The notes: a model not told the origin generated them from the sequence alone. A stretch of DNA of 60,132 nt from Bacteroidota bacterium (GCA_020162035.1 JAIUNM010000022.1:1-60132), one strand, 5' to 3'; counted from the first letter of the stretch, positions 34,749 through 43,732 are shown. Translations and numbers: made by a program.

Positions 34749-35555
34749 TTAGGAATTATAAAATTTTACTTCTTTAGGGATATTACAAACAGGAATTGGC
34801 AACATTTTATGTTGATTTGCCTTATTACGTTGTAAGTAAATTTCCATTACTTTTTTTTGTCTTTCCGATAAAGGATCGTTGCTGTTGTTTAAAATGTATT
34901 CCATTGCCCACTCTAATTCTGGGTAAGTAGCTTGAATTTGGTCTTCGTCGGTTCTACCATCAGCAAACAATCCATCAGTTGGTTTAGCATTTAAAATCGA
35001 ATCTATAATGTTTAATTCTTTTGCTAAGGCGTAAACTTCTGTTTTATACAAATCGGCAATTGGGCTTATATCAACTCCTCCATCGCCATATTTTGTAAAA
35101 AAACCAATCCCAAAATCTTCAACTTTATTTCCAGTACCTGCAACTAAAAGTTTTTTTGAGCAAGCAAATGCGTATAAGGTTGTCATTCTTAATCTTGCTC
35201 TTGTGTTAGCCATACTTAAAAAATCATTGGCAACATCGTTTGGAAAACTGTTTTCAATAGCTTCAAAACTCCTAGTTAAATCAACTGTATTTGAACTTAC
35301 ATTTTTAAAATTATTTATTAACCAATTAATATGCTCGTTACCTCTATCAAACTCGGGTTTGTTTTGCTTTATAGGTAAATTTAAAACTAAAACGTGTTTT
35401 CCTGTTAAAGCACATAAAGTTGATGTAACTGCACTATCAATACCTCCGCTTATACCAATAACAAACCCATTAACTTTTGTTTTATTTGCGTAATCGCTTA
35501 ACCAACTAACAATGTGTTTAGCTATAGCATTATAATTAATTTTTAAATGGTTCAT
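34749..35555 (-). CDS. nadE: NAD(+) synthase
   Basis: A 268-residue ammonia-dependent NAD synthase, without the glutaminase domain of the large form. It adenylates and amidates deamido-NAD in the cytoplasm. Visible: the ATP pyrophosphatase loop FVIGISGGIDSAVTS (about 31-45), NTRARLRMTTLYAFA, VAGTGNKVEDFGIGFFTKYGDGGVDISPIADLYKTEV region (conserved KxGDxGxDxxPI), and the C-terminal KPTDGLFADGRTDEDQ. Probably the first gene of nadE-DUF937-addA. A TAAATTTA box lies 5 nt before the ATG. Confidence 0.93.
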   Translation of the reverse strand: MNHLKINYNAIAKHIVSWLSDYANKTKVNGFVIGISGGIDSAVTSTLCALTGKHVLVLNLPIKQNKPEFDRGNEHINWLINNFKNVSSNTVDLTRSFEAIENSFPNDVANDFLSMANTRARLRMTTLYAFACSKKLLVAGTGNKVEDFGIGFFTKYGDGGVDISPIADLYKTEVYALAKELNIIDSILNAKPTDGLFADGRTDEDQIQATYPELEWAMEYILNNSNDPLSERQKKVMEIYLQRNKANQHKMLPIPVCNIPKEVKFYNS

Positions 35556-35560
35556 GTTGG

Positions 35561-35568
35561 TAAATTTA
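35561..35568 (-). promoter_or_regulatory. Candidate -7 box close to nadE start
   Basis: TAAATTTA (palindromic, so the strand rests on context) ends 5 nt before the nadE ATG at 35555. Confidence 0.25.
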
Positions 35569-35614
35569 AAAAAATAAACCTAAAAATATTTATTAAGATC
35601 GTTAATTTTAATTA

Positions 35615-36268
35615 GTGGATTTACGCGCACAACAATATGTAAAAAACTCAGAAATATTAAAAAAATATTTACCAGAAAAAACTGTTCCAATAATTGCCAA
35701 TTGGATTGTTGAATTTAATTTTAAATTAAAAATTACTAAAGAAAGAAGAACAAGGTTAGGCGATTATACTTCCCCTCGTAATGGTTTAAATCATGTAATA
35801 ACAATAAATCATAATTTAAACTGTTACTCATTTTTAATAACATTGGTACATGAAGTGGCTCATTTAAAAACGTATAATGAATATAAAAACAAGGTTTTAC
35901 CTCATGGACAAGAATGGAAAAATAATTTTAAATTATTAATGCGCGGTTTTTTAACAACAGAAATTTTTCCTTTAGAAATTTATAGTGCATTAAAAAATTA
36001 CATGGAAAACCCCGCTGCAAGTACCTGCTCTGACACAAGACTTTTATGGGCTTTAAAATTGAATGATGAAGATGATGATTCTATTTTTATAATTAAAGTG
36101 CCATTTGGGGCTAAATTTATTTATAACGAAAACCGTATTTTTATTAAAGGATCACAAAACAGAAAATTATTTAAATGTAAAGAAATAGCAACAGGTTTAA
36201 CTTATTTGTTTAATCCATTAACACAAGTTAAACTCATAGAAAATGAATTGGCCTCTAATTTCTATTAA
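35615..36268 (+). CDS. SprT-like zinc metalloprotein
   Basis: A 217-residue protein read from GTG 35615. The SprT-like core has the zinc motif HExxH (H79, E80, H83 in VHEVAHLKTYNEY) and a third His at H97 (LPHGQEWKNNF), as in the family related to the DNA-protein crosslink protease SPRTN. The C-terminal ~80 residues (including the VPFGAKFIYNENRIFIKG strands and RKLFKCKEIATG) look like a small beta domain, but I do not see the usual four-Cys zinc ribbon. Protease activity is not certain. It is divergent from nadE and overlaps the convergent LacI gene by 14 bp. Confidence 0.8.
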   Translation: MDLRAQQYVKNSEILKKYLPEKTVPIIANWIVEFNFKLKITKERRTRLGDYTSPRNGLNHVITINHNLNCYSFLITLVHEVAHLKTYNEYKNKVLPHGQEWKNNFKLLMRGFLTTEIFPLEIYSALKNYMENPAASTCSDTRLLWALKLNDEDDDSIFIIKVPFGAKFIYNENRIFIKGSQNRKLFKCKEIATGLTYLFNPLTQVKLIENELASNFY

Positions 36269-37268
36269 TTAAATTAGTACTTAATACCAAATTAGTTTTG
36301 TTGTTTAATTTTCCATCAATTAAATCAATTATTAAATTACCGGCATTACTACCAATTTCTTTAATTGGTTGTGAAACCGAAATAACAGGCGTATCTATTA
36401 AGTTAAATAAATCCACATCATCAAAGCATGCAATTTGTATGTTTTTAAAATAGTCTTTAAACTCTTTTGTTTTTATTAATTTTAATGCAACAGTTGCAAC
36501 ACTATTATTTAAACAATAAATAGCGTCAAGTTTTTTTCTTTTTTCAATAAAGCCTTTAAGTAATTGTTTCGTGTCTTCTTCAATTTTATCAAAAGTAACA
36601 GATGTAATTAAATCATAATCAATGCTTATATTGTTTTTATTTAATACTTCTTTATAACCATTAATCCTATCTTCAATTGTGCTCAAATACAATGGAGTTA
36701 TACCAACACAAGCTATATTTTTACATCCTTTTTTCACTAAACAATCAACAATTTCTGCCGAGCCGCCATAATTATCTATTACAATATAGTGTGCGCTATA
36801 TAAAGGTAAAATACGATCAATAAAAATAGTAGGAATATTATTTATTTTAGGTTGATTATAAAAATCTGCAGTTTTAAAACACGACGCAATAATCAATCCA
36901 TCAACACCTTGTTGCGATTGCATCATTTCAACTAATTTTTTTTCACGATTTTCGTTTTCATCAGAACTGCAAACCATTAAGTTATAACCCTTTTCAAATA
37001 ATACACTTTCAATGTTTTTAGCAATTAAAGAATAAAACGGATTACTAATATCAGCAACAATTAACCCAACAAAAAAACTTTTTCCTGTGCGTAACGCACG
37101 AGCAAATTTATTAGGTGTATAATCTAACTCATTTACCGCTTGCATTACTTTTTCTTGTGTTTTTTTACTTATTCCGTAATGGTCTCCTTTACCATTTAAC
37201 ACCATAGAAATTAAAGTTTTTGAATACCCTAATTGTTTCGAAATATCTTCTAGTTGTAATCTTTTCAT
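36255..37268 (-). CDS. LacI-family transcriptional regulator
   Basis: A 337-residue regulator. The N-terminal helix-turn-helix and hinge helix are clear (LEDISKQLGYSKTLISMVLN, then DYTPNKFARALRTGK), followed by a sugar-binding-protein-like effector domain (from FFVGLIVADISNPFY to the end). It should bind CG-centred palindromes as a dimer and respond to a sugar or nucleoside. Its own upstream region (37269-37519) has two inverted repeats that fit, so autoregulation is likely. The neighbouring aminotransferase gene at 37520 shares this region. The target pathway is unknown. Confidence 0.9.
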   Translation of the reverse strand: MKRLQLEDISKQLGYSKTLISMVLNGKGDHYGISKKTQEKVMQAVNELDYTPNKFARALRTGKSFFVGLIVADISNPFYSLIAKNIESVLFEKGYNLMVCSSDENENREKKLVEMMQSQQGVDGLIIASCFKTADFYNQPKINNIPTIFIDRILPLYSAHYIVIDNYGGSAEIVDCLVKKGCKNIACVGITPLYLSTIEDRINGYKEVLNKNNISIDYDLITSVTFDKIEEDTKQLLKGFIEKRKKLDAIYCLNNSVATVALKLIKTKEFKDYFKNIQIACFDDVDLFNLIDTPVISVSQPIKEIGSNAGNLIIDLIDGKLNNKTNLVLSTNLINRN

Positions 37269-37297
37269 AGGTCTTATTTTTAGAAATTTAAACTTTT

Positions 37298-37317
37298 AAC
37301 TAAATTAACGTTTAGTT
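37298..37317. promoter_or_regulatory. Inverted repeat upstream of the LacI gene (candidate operator)
   Basis: AACTAAA (37298-37304) and TTTAGTT (37311-37317) form a perfect 7-bp inverted repeat around TTAACG, 30 nt upstream of the LacI-family start. It may overlap that gene's promoter. Confidence 0.35.
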
Positions 37318-37400
37318 TCTTTATTTCAACGCTTAAATGTGTTTTGCGTTTCAAAATTTAAATGGATTTAGATAAAAGTTTGTTTTTCATCGACTAATTT

Positions 37401-37412
37401 TAAAACGTTTTA
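37401..37412. promoter_or_regulatory. CG-centred palindrome, candidate LacI-family operator
   Basis: TAAAACGTTTTA is a perfect 12-bp palindrome with a central CG, the form favoured by LacI-family proteins (compare the AAACGTTT cores of CcpA/PurR-like sites). It lies between the divergent LacI-family gene and the aminotransferase gene at 37520. Confidence 0.5.
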
Positions 37413-37519
37413 GTGAACATGTGAGGTTTCTTTAGTTTTTTAAACAATTTACTAAAATCATAAAAGAATTAAAAAAAATAAAGTAGTTTAATGCCCCATA
37501 AACAGAAAATTTAAATTGT

Positions 37520-38776
37520 ATGATTGTATCTAAATTAGCCGAAAACATTATTGGTTCAGAAATTATTAAACTAGCTGCCGAAGTAAATGAAAAAATAAAA
37601 CAAGGCGAAAAAATATATAATTTAACAATAGGCGATTTTAACCCGAAAGAATTTCCAATACCTGCCAAACTTAAAACTTTAATAATAGAAGCCTACAATA
37701 ACGACCAAACAAATTATCCCGCTGCTGATGGAATGTTAGAATTAAGACAGGCGGTTAGTGTATTGTTAAAAGAACGCGGTAATCTTGATTATAAACCAGA
37801 TGAAATTTTAATTGCTGGTGGTGCAAGGCCTGTAATTTACAGTATTTTTAAAGCATTAGTGGATGCAAATGATAAAGTAATTTTTGCTGTACCTAGTTGG
37901 AATAACAACCATTACACTTACTTAAATTCCGCTCAAGCTATAGTTATTGAAGCTACACCAGAAAATAATTTTATGCCAAGCGCAAAAGATATAGAGCCTC
38001 ATATTTCTTCAGCTAATTTTATTGCATTATGTTCGCCTCAAAACCCTACAGGTACAGTGTTTACAAAAGAAGGTTTAGAAGAAATTTGTGATTTAATTTT
38101 AAATGAAAATAAAAAACGTGATGTAAATAAAAAACCAGTTTACCTTATGTACGATCAAATCTATTGGGCTTTAACGCATGGTAACACTAAACATTACGAC
38201 CCCGTTAGCTTAAGACCCGAAATGAAAAATTATACCGTTTATGTTGATGGAATTTCTAAATCGTTAGCCGCAACTGGTGTTAGGGTTGGCTGGAGCATGG
38301 GACCAAAACCAATAATAGATAAAATGAAAGCCATTTTAACACATGTTGGTGCATGGGCTCCAAAGGCAGAGCAAATAGCAACAGCAAATTACTTATCAAA
38401 TTTAAATGAATACGATTTATTTTTAAATGAACAAAAACAAAAAATAAATGATAGGTTGGTTGCTTTATATAATGGTATTACAAAACTAAAAGAAAAAGGA
38501 TTTTTGGTTAATGCAATTGCCCCACAAGCTGCAATATACTTAACTGTGCAATTTAATTTACAAGGAAAAACAACGCAAACTGGTGTAAAATTAAACAACA
38601 CAAAAGATGTTACAAGTTTTTTACTTAACGAAGCAAAGTTAGCCATTGTTCCGTTTTATGCCTTTGGCACTAGTCAAGATTCAACTTGGTACAGAATTTC
38701 AGTTGGCACATGTAAATTAAGTGATGTTACAGATATAATAAATAATATAGAAAATGCAATATCTAAATTAGCATAA
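37520..38776 (+). CDS. Class I aminotransferase (aspartate-type)
   Basis: A 418-residue fold-I PLP enzyme. Features: YNLTIGDFNPKEFPIP near the N-terminus, TNYPAADGMLELRQAV, the cofactor loop AGGARPVIYSIFKAL, VPSWNNNHYTYL, CSPQNPTGTVF, the PLP Asp and Tyr in YLMYDQIYWAL, the Schiff-base Lys in DGISKSLAATGVRVGW, and the substrate Arg in WYRISVG. It is related to aspartate/prephenate aminotransferases, but the donor and acceptor are not readable. It is divergent from the LacI regulator over a 251-bp gap with two operator-like repeats. Confidence 0.8.
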   Translation: MIVSKLAENIIGSEIIKLAAEVNEKIKQGEKIYNLTIGDFNPKEFPIPAKLKTLIIEAYNNDQTNYPAADGMLELRQAVSVLLKERGNLDYKPDEILIAGGARPVIYSIFKALVDANDKVIFAVPSWNNNHYTYLNSAQAIVIEATPENNFMPSAKDIEPHISSANFIALCSPQNPTGTVFTKEGLEEICDLILNENKKRDVNKKPVYLMYDQIYWALTHGNTKHYDPVSLRPEMKNYTVYVDGISKSLAATGVRVGWSMGPKPIIDKMKAILTHVGAWAPKAEQIATANYLSNLNEYDLFLNEQKQKINDRLVALYNGITKLKEKGFLVNAIAPQAAIYLTVQFNLQGKTTQTGVKLNNTKDVTSFLLNEAKLAIVPFYAFGTSQDSTWYRISVGTCKLSDVTDIINNIENAISKLA

Positions 38777-38812
38777 ATTAGTATTATTTAGTTTCATAAA
38801 ATTAATTTTAGC

Positions 38813-38820
38813 TATCTTTA
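38813..38820 (+). promoter_or_regulatory. Candidate -7 promoter box for the PASTA operon
   Basis: TATCTTTA followed by CA lies 13 nt before the ATG at 38834; the 10-base string TATCTTTACA is identical to that before the serine palmitoyltransferase gene (6501). Confidence 0.45.
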
Positions 38821-38833
38821 CAAGGCTATAATT

Positions 38834-39454
38834 ATGGGCAGTTTATTCCAATTTATTAAAAGCAAACACTTTTTTATTAATTTAGCCATTATTGGTTGCG
38901 TAATACTATTGCTTTTTTTTATAACTATAAAATCTTTGTCTTCTTATACTTCGCATGGTGAATATGTTTTAGTGCCTAATTTTAAAGATAAATTTATTTC
39001 GGAATTACCTTCATTTATACAAGATAAAAAAATTCAATATCAAATAATTGATAGTATTTACGACCCAAAAGAAAAAGCAGGTGTGGTTATTAGGCAAGAC
39101 CCCGAATATAATTCTAAAGTTAAACACAATAGAACAATCTATTTATACGTTACTGGTTTAGTTCCACCTAAAATTGAAATGCCAAAATTAATTGATAGAA
39201 GTGAAAGACAAGCTCGTTTAATATTGTCGAGCTATGGTTTAAAAATTGGAAAAATAACAGAAAAATCTGCCGATTGTAATGGATGTATTATTTCTCAACT
39301 ATACAATGGGCACGAAATTGAAGCAGGAAAACCAATTAAAAAAGGTAGTGTTATTAACTTAGTTGTTGGAAAAAAAGATTACTATTATTCTGGAACTAAC
39401 ACTGATACTACAAATGCCAATAATGAACAACCAAATTTTAATAATGAAGAATAA
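38834..39454 (+). CDS. Membrane-anchored PASTA-domain protein
   Basis: A 206-residue protein with one N-terminal membrane segment (about residues 15-33) and a periplasmic part with PASTA-type repeats: YVLVPNFKDKFISELPSFI to about 105, and EMPKLIDRSERQARLILSSY to about 175, ending in GSVINLVVGKK. PASTA domains bind muropeptides or act as spacers on Ser/Thr kinases and penicillin-binding proteins; here no kinase domain is fused. The tail is Asn/Thr-rich. It overlaps the T9SS cargo gene by 11 bp and is in an operon with RluD. Confidence 0.85.
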   Translation: MGSLFQFIKSKHFFINLAIIGCVILLLFFITIKSLSSYTSHGEYVLVPNFKDKFISELPSFIQDKKIQYQIIDSIYDPKEKAGVVIRQDPEYNSKVKHNRTIYLYVTGLVPPKIEMPKLIDRSERQARLILSSYGLKIGKITEKSADCNGCIISQLYNGHEIEAGKPIKKGSVINLVVGKKDYYYSGTNTDTTNANNEQPNFNNEE

Positions 39455-41369
39455 ATTAAGTACTTTTTTTGTTTGGTTTTTTTGCCTAACTCTTTTCCCT
39501 TTTTTAAATAAAGGTCAGGAGAAATTAGTTCCATTAAGAGGAAACATAAATTTAATTAATTCTCCTTTTAACTCTATTGATAAAAATAATCAAAACACTT
39601 TTAAAACTTTAAGCACAACAACTTTACAAATTCCTTTTTTAGATGATTTTTCGTATGCACCAACATCTAAATATCCAAATATGGATTTATGGATAGACTC
39701 TAATGTATTTGTAAACACAACATATGCAATAGCTCCACCAAGTATTGGCGTTGCTACTTTTGACGGATTAAATAAAAATGGTTATCCCTACATGCCTTCG
39801 TTAACAAATACTAATGTTGCTTATTTAAGCGATTATTTAACGAGTAAACCCATAAATTTAAAAGTTGTTGCAGCAACCTCTCAAACTTTACAACCAAGCG
39901 ATAGTGTTGCTTTAATTTTTTACTACCAAGCACGTGGGCGCGGCGAAAATCCTGAAGTGGGCGACTCTCTAATAGTTGATATGTTTAAACCAAATCAAAA
40001 TTTGTGGCAAAGGGTTTGGTCTAAAAAAGGTAATTCTTCTCCAAATTCATCAGATACTGCTTTTAAACGTGCATTTGTCAGAATAAAAGATACAGCTTTT
40101 TTACAAAATGGTTTTCAATTTAGATTTAAAAATTACGCAAACACAAGTGGCGATTTTGATAATTGGCACGTTGATTACATTTTGCTTAATAAAAACTTAG
40201 ATCCAAAAGCAGATAGTAGTGCTAAAGATATTGCATTTGGTTACATACCTACAACATTACTTTACAAATATAACTGTATGCCTTGGAACCAATACACTCC
40301 AAATGATATGGCAATAAAAAACAATGTTTATATCCGCAATAATGATTTAGTTGGATTAAACATGACATATAGTTTACAAATTTTTCAAAATAACAGTTTA
40401 CTTTATTCATACAACGGAGGCGCCAATGGAAACTTACAACCTTTTGTAGGCAATGGTTGGAGTAATTTCACCAGTCATAGCAACCCTGTTTTTAATTATA
40501 CGTTTGCGCCATTAACTGATAGTACAGATTTTACAATAAAACATTTTATTTTTAAAAACAGTTCAAATGCTGATAGTATTCCTGAAAATGATACAGTAAT
40601 TCAAACTCAAAAATTTAGAAATTATTTTGCCTATGATGATGGTAGTTCAGAAGGTGGATACGTTGTACAAGGGAGTGGTGGTAAATTAGCCCAAAAATAC
40701 ACTTTAAATGTGCAAGATACATTAAGAGCCTTACGCATTTATTTTGATCCTGTAGGCAACTTGCAAAACTTTAGTACATATAATTTTACAATTAATGTTT
40801 GGGGAGATAACGCAGGCTCGCCTGGTAATGTTATTTATACAAATACTACAACAACAGTAAAATACATTAATGCGCCCTTTAAACCAATGTTTGAATACCA
40901 ATTTAATACCCCTTTATTATTATCTCCTGGAAATTACTTTATTGGTTTTCAGCAGGGTGTAGCAAGTGGCATACCTGTTGGGTTTGATAAAAATTACAAC
41001 AGCAATACAAATTTATTTTTTGATAGTGGTTCGGGTTGGGAACAATCTACCATTTATGGTTCTGTTATGATGAACCCAATATTTGGTAAAAAAATAATTT
41101 ATGTTGGATTAAACGAAAACAATATAACAAATGAGCAACTAAATTTATTTCCTAATCCATGCAATACTAATTTTAATATTCATAATCAAAATTTTGAATC
41201 AATAACTATTTACAATTGCACTGGTCAAGTTATTAATACAATATATAAACCAGCAGAAGATATCATTAACATTAACACAACAAATTTTAGTAATGGAATT
41301 TATTTAATTACTTGTATTAATAAGCAAAACAACTTTAGTATAAGTAAAAAAATAATTGTACAACATTAA
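39444..41369 (+). CDS. Secreted protein with T9SS type A sorting domain
   Basis: A 641-residue protein. ATG 39444 gives a signal peptide (MKNKLSTFFVWFFCLTLFPF... ending near NKGQ); the frame extends upstream but without a fitting start. The body is beta-rich and of unknown fold, with a region that looks like a jelly-roll (DDFSYAPTSKYPNMDLWID). The last ~80 residues are a type IX secretion sorting domain: LNLFPNPCNTNFNIHNQ, then FESITIYNCTGQVI and FSNGIYLITCI, ending KKIIVQH. It should be exported through T9SS and attached or released at the cell surface. Its gene overlaps the PASTA gene by 11 bp and precedes RluD by 2 nt. Confidence 0.88.
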   Translation: MKNKLSTFFVWFFCLTLFPFLNKGQEKLVPLRGNINLINSPFNSIDKNNQNTFKTLSTTTLQIPFLDDFSYAPTSKYPNMDLWIDSNVFVNTTYAIAPPSIGVATFDGLNKNGYPYMPSLTNTNVAYLSDYLTSKPINLKVVAATSQTLQPSDSVALIFYYQARGRGENPEVGDSLIVDMFKPNQNLWQRVWSKKGNSSPNSSDTAFKRAFVRIKDTAFLQNGFQFRFKNYANTSGDFDNWHVDYILLNKNLDPKADSSAKDIAFGYIPTTLLYKYNCMPWNQYTPNDMAIKNNVYIRNNDLVGLNMTYSLQIFQNNSLLYSYNGGANGNLQPFVGNGWSNFTSHSNPVFNYTFAPLTDSTDFTIKHFIFKNSSNADSIPENDTVIQTQKFRNYFAYDDGSSEGGYVVQGSGGKLAQKYTLNVQDTLRALRIYFDPVGNLQNFSTYNFTINVWGDNAGSPGNVIYTNTTTTVKYINAPFKPMFEYQFNTPLLLSPGNYFIGFQQGVASGIPVGFDKNYNSNTNLFFDSGSGWEQSTIYGSVMMNPIFGKKIIYVGLNENNITNEQLNLFPNPCNTNFNIHNQNFESITIYNCTGQVINTIYKPAEDIININTTNFSNGIYLITCINKQNNFSISKKIIVQH

Positions 41370-41371
41370 CA

Positions 41372-42454
41372 ATGAATCTTTCTTTTGAAGATGAGGAATT
41401 TGATGAGCTAAGTAATGACGACATTAGCAATAATCTATACGAACATCACAACATAAAAGTTGATAAAGGGCAAGTTATGATGCGTATTGATAAATTTATC
41501 AATATTCGCATTCCAAACACTACAAGAACAAAAATTCAAAATTCGTGCGAAGCTGGTAGCATTCTTGTAAATGGAAAACCAGTTAAATCTAATTACAAAA
41601 TAAAACCATTTGATGAAATATCAATAGTTTTAAGTGTACCGCCAAGAGATGTAGAAGTTGTGCCAGAAAATATACCTATAAATATAGTATATGAAGATGA
41701 TTACATTGTTTTAGTTAACAAAGAACCTGGTATGGTTGTTCACCCCGGTTATGGTAATTACAGAGGCACTTTAGTAAATGCATTAGCTTATCGTTTTCAA
41801 AATTTACCTACAACAACAACTAAATTAAACAACGATGTTAAAATGGAACGTCCTGGTTTAGTTCATAGAATTGATAAAAACACTAGCGGAATTATTATAA
41901 TAGCAAAAACAGAAATGGCAATGGTTAAGCTTGCTAAAGAATTTTTTGACAGAACAATGGATAGAAAATATGTTGCCATTGTTTGGGGAAATTTAAAAGA
42001 TGATACCGGAACTATTATTGGAAATGTTGGTAGAAATTTAAAAAACAGAAAAGTAATGGATGTATTTCCTACAGATAGCGAACAAGGAAAACACGCAGTA
42101 ACTCATTACAAAGTGTTAGAGCGATTTGGTTATGTAACTTTTATTGAATGTAAATTAGAAACAGGGCGCACACATCAAATTCGAGTACATTTTAAAAGTA
42201 TTGGGCACCCATTATTTAACGATAATGAATACGGAGGCGATTTTATTTTAAAAGGAATTAACAGTGGTAATTATAAAAAATTTATACAAAATTGTTTTGA
42301 AATAATGCCTCGCCATGCCTTACATGCCAAAACTCTTGGTATTACTCATCCAAATACAGGCGAAAAATTATTTTTTGATAGCGAAATACCAAATGATATG
42401 CAACTTGTATTAGAAAAATGGAGGAGATTTACAAATGATAAAACATTAGAATAA
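41372..42454 (+). CDS. RluD-family 23S rRNA pseudouridine synthase
   Basis: A 360-residue RluA/RluD enzyme. The S4 domain (about 38-80, RIDKFINIRIPNTTRTKIQN) is followed by the catalytic domain with the active-site Asp D168 in LVHRIDKNTSGI. The conserved EPGMVVHPG and CKLETGRTHQIRVHF motifs are present. It should modify uridines of helix 69 of 23S rRNA. An acidic N-terminal extension of ~30 residues precedes S4. Co-transcribed with the PASTA and T9SS cargo genes; converges on hutI with a 9-bp overlap. Confidence 0.92.
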   Translation: MNLSFEDEEFDELSNDDISNNLYEHHNIKVDKGQVMMRIDKFINIRIPNTTRTKIQNSCEAGSILVNGKPVKSNYKIKPFDEISIVLSVPPRDVEVVPENIPINIVYEDDYIVLVNKEPGMVVHPGYGNYRGTLVNALAYRFQNLPTTTTKLNNDVKMERPGLVHRIDKNTSGIIIIAKTEMAMVKLAKEFFDRTMDRKYVAIVWGNLKDDTGTIIGNVGRNLKNRKVMDVFPTDSEQGKHAVTHYKVLERFGYVTFIECKLETGRTHQIRVHFKSIGHPLFNDNEYGGDFILKGINSGNYKKFIQNCFEIMPRHALHAKTLGITHPNTGEKLFFDSEIPNDMQLVLEKWRRFTNDKTLE

Positions 42455-43699
42455 AAATTGTTCGCCGTTAATTATAACTTTATCAATTAAATTACTTCCA
42501 AAAGCATAAGGTAAAAAATTATAAGATGTTATAGGTTTTGTAATTATTAAATTACATTTTTTGCCAATAGTTATTGTACCAACATCGTTTTGCAAACCCA
42601 TTGCAAATGCACTATTTAAAGTAGTTGCATTAATTGCTTCTTCGGGCGTTAATTTATATTGTACACATGCCATGCTTAACATTTGCATCATGTTTCCGCT
42701 AGGACTACTACCTGGATTGTAATCACTAGCAAAAGCAACAGGCAATCCTTTATTTATCATTTTTTTTGCAGGAGGTAATTGTAAGTTTAAAAAATAAGCC
42801 GCACCAGGTAAAATAGTTGGTATTGTGTTGCTGTTTTTTAATAGTTCAATATCTTCATCATTACAAAATTCTAAATGATCAACACTTACAGCATTACATT
42901 TTACGGCAGCTTGTATTCCTCCGCTATGGCTTAATTGCTCGGCATGTACTTTACCTTGTAAACCAAACTTTGCTCCTTTTTCTAAAATTGTTGCTGTTTC
43001 ATTTGCTGTAAAATAATTTTGTTCGCAAAATATATCTATATAATCTGCTAGTTTTTGTTTTGCAACTTCGGGCAAAATTTCATTTAAAATTAAATTCAAA
43101 TAACCTTCTTTATTTCCTTTATAAATTGCAGGTACAGCATGCGCACCTAAAAATGTTGCTTTAACAGGAATTAAATTTAATTCTTTAAGCCGTTTAATTA
43201 CCCGTAACATTTTTAATTCGCTTTCTAAACTTAAACCATATCCACTTTTTATTTCAATTGCACCAGTTCCTAACGCAATTACTTCTAATAAACGTTGTTT
43301 ACTTTGTTCAAATAACTCATCTTCGCTTGTATTAGCTAATAATGCTGCCGAGTTTAATATTCCTCCTCCTTTAGCTGCTATTTCTTCATAACTTAAACCG
43401 TTTATTCTGTCAACAAATTCTTGTTCTCTATTACCTGCATAAACAATATGAGTGTGACTATCAGCAAAAGTTGGCATAACCATTTTCCCTTCACAATCAA
43501 TTATTTCTAAATCTTTCCAATTTGTTATACCAGGAAACTCATGCATGCTACCAAAATCAACAATAACACCATTTTCAGAAGCTAACCAAGCATTATTTAT
43601 TAAAGGTAAAATACTCATTTCTTTTCCACTTAATTTAATAGGAGCATCATCGTAAGTACACAAAAGAGATTTAATATTTTTAAGAAGTAATTTTTTCAT
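42446..43699 (-). CDS. hutI: Imidazolonepropionase
   Basis: A 417-residue amidohydrolase-superfamily enzyme that opens 4-imidazolone-5-propionate to formiminoglutamate in histidine breakdown. The metal-binding HxH is in MPTFADSHTHIVYAGNR; substrate-binding GTGAIEIKSGYGL, the metal His in LQGKVHAEQLSHSGG, VDHLEF and the FASDYNPGSSPSGNM segment (metal Asp) are all present. Length is normal. No hutH, hutU or hutG is in the window. A TAACTTTG box lies 25 nt upstream of the ATG. Confidence 0.94.
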   Translation of the reverse strand: MKKLLLKNIKSLLCTYDDAPIKLSGKEMSILPLINNAWLASENGVIVDFGSMHEFPGITNWKDLEIIDCEGKMVMPTFADSHTHIVYAGNREQEFVDRINGLSYEEIAAKGGGILNSAALLANTSEDELFEQSKQRLLEVIALGTGAIEIKSGYGLSLESELKMLRVIKRLKELNLIPVKATFLGAHAVPAIYKGNKEGYLNLILNEILPEVAKQKLADYIDIFCEQNYFTANETATILEKGAKFGLQGKVHAEQLSHSGGIQAAVKCNAVSVDHLEFCNDEDIELLKNSNTIPTILPGAAYFLNLQLPPAKKMINKGLPVAFASDYNPGSSPSGNMMQMLSMACVQYKLTPEEAINATTLNSAFAMGLQNDVGTITIGKKCNLIITKPITSYNFLPYAFGSNLIDKVIINGEQFLF

Positions 43700-43724
43700 A
43701 TAATTAAATATATTAACAGTAGAA

Positions 43725-43732
43725 CAAAGTTA
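43725..43732 (-). promoter_or_regulatory. Candidate -7 promoter box for hutI
   Basis: Minus-strand TAACTTTG, a full match to TAnnTTTG, 25 nt before the ATG at 43699. Confidence 0.5.

Noticed and set aside
37432..37668. A 78-codon minus-strand frame crossing the start of the aminotransferase gene
   Set aside because: It overlaps a well-supported gene in antisense and shows no family resemblance.
39363..39443. An upstream extension of the T9SS cargo protein
   Set aside because: The extension reads through the end of the PASTA gene and would bury the signal peptide; ATG 39444 gives a proper signal sequence.
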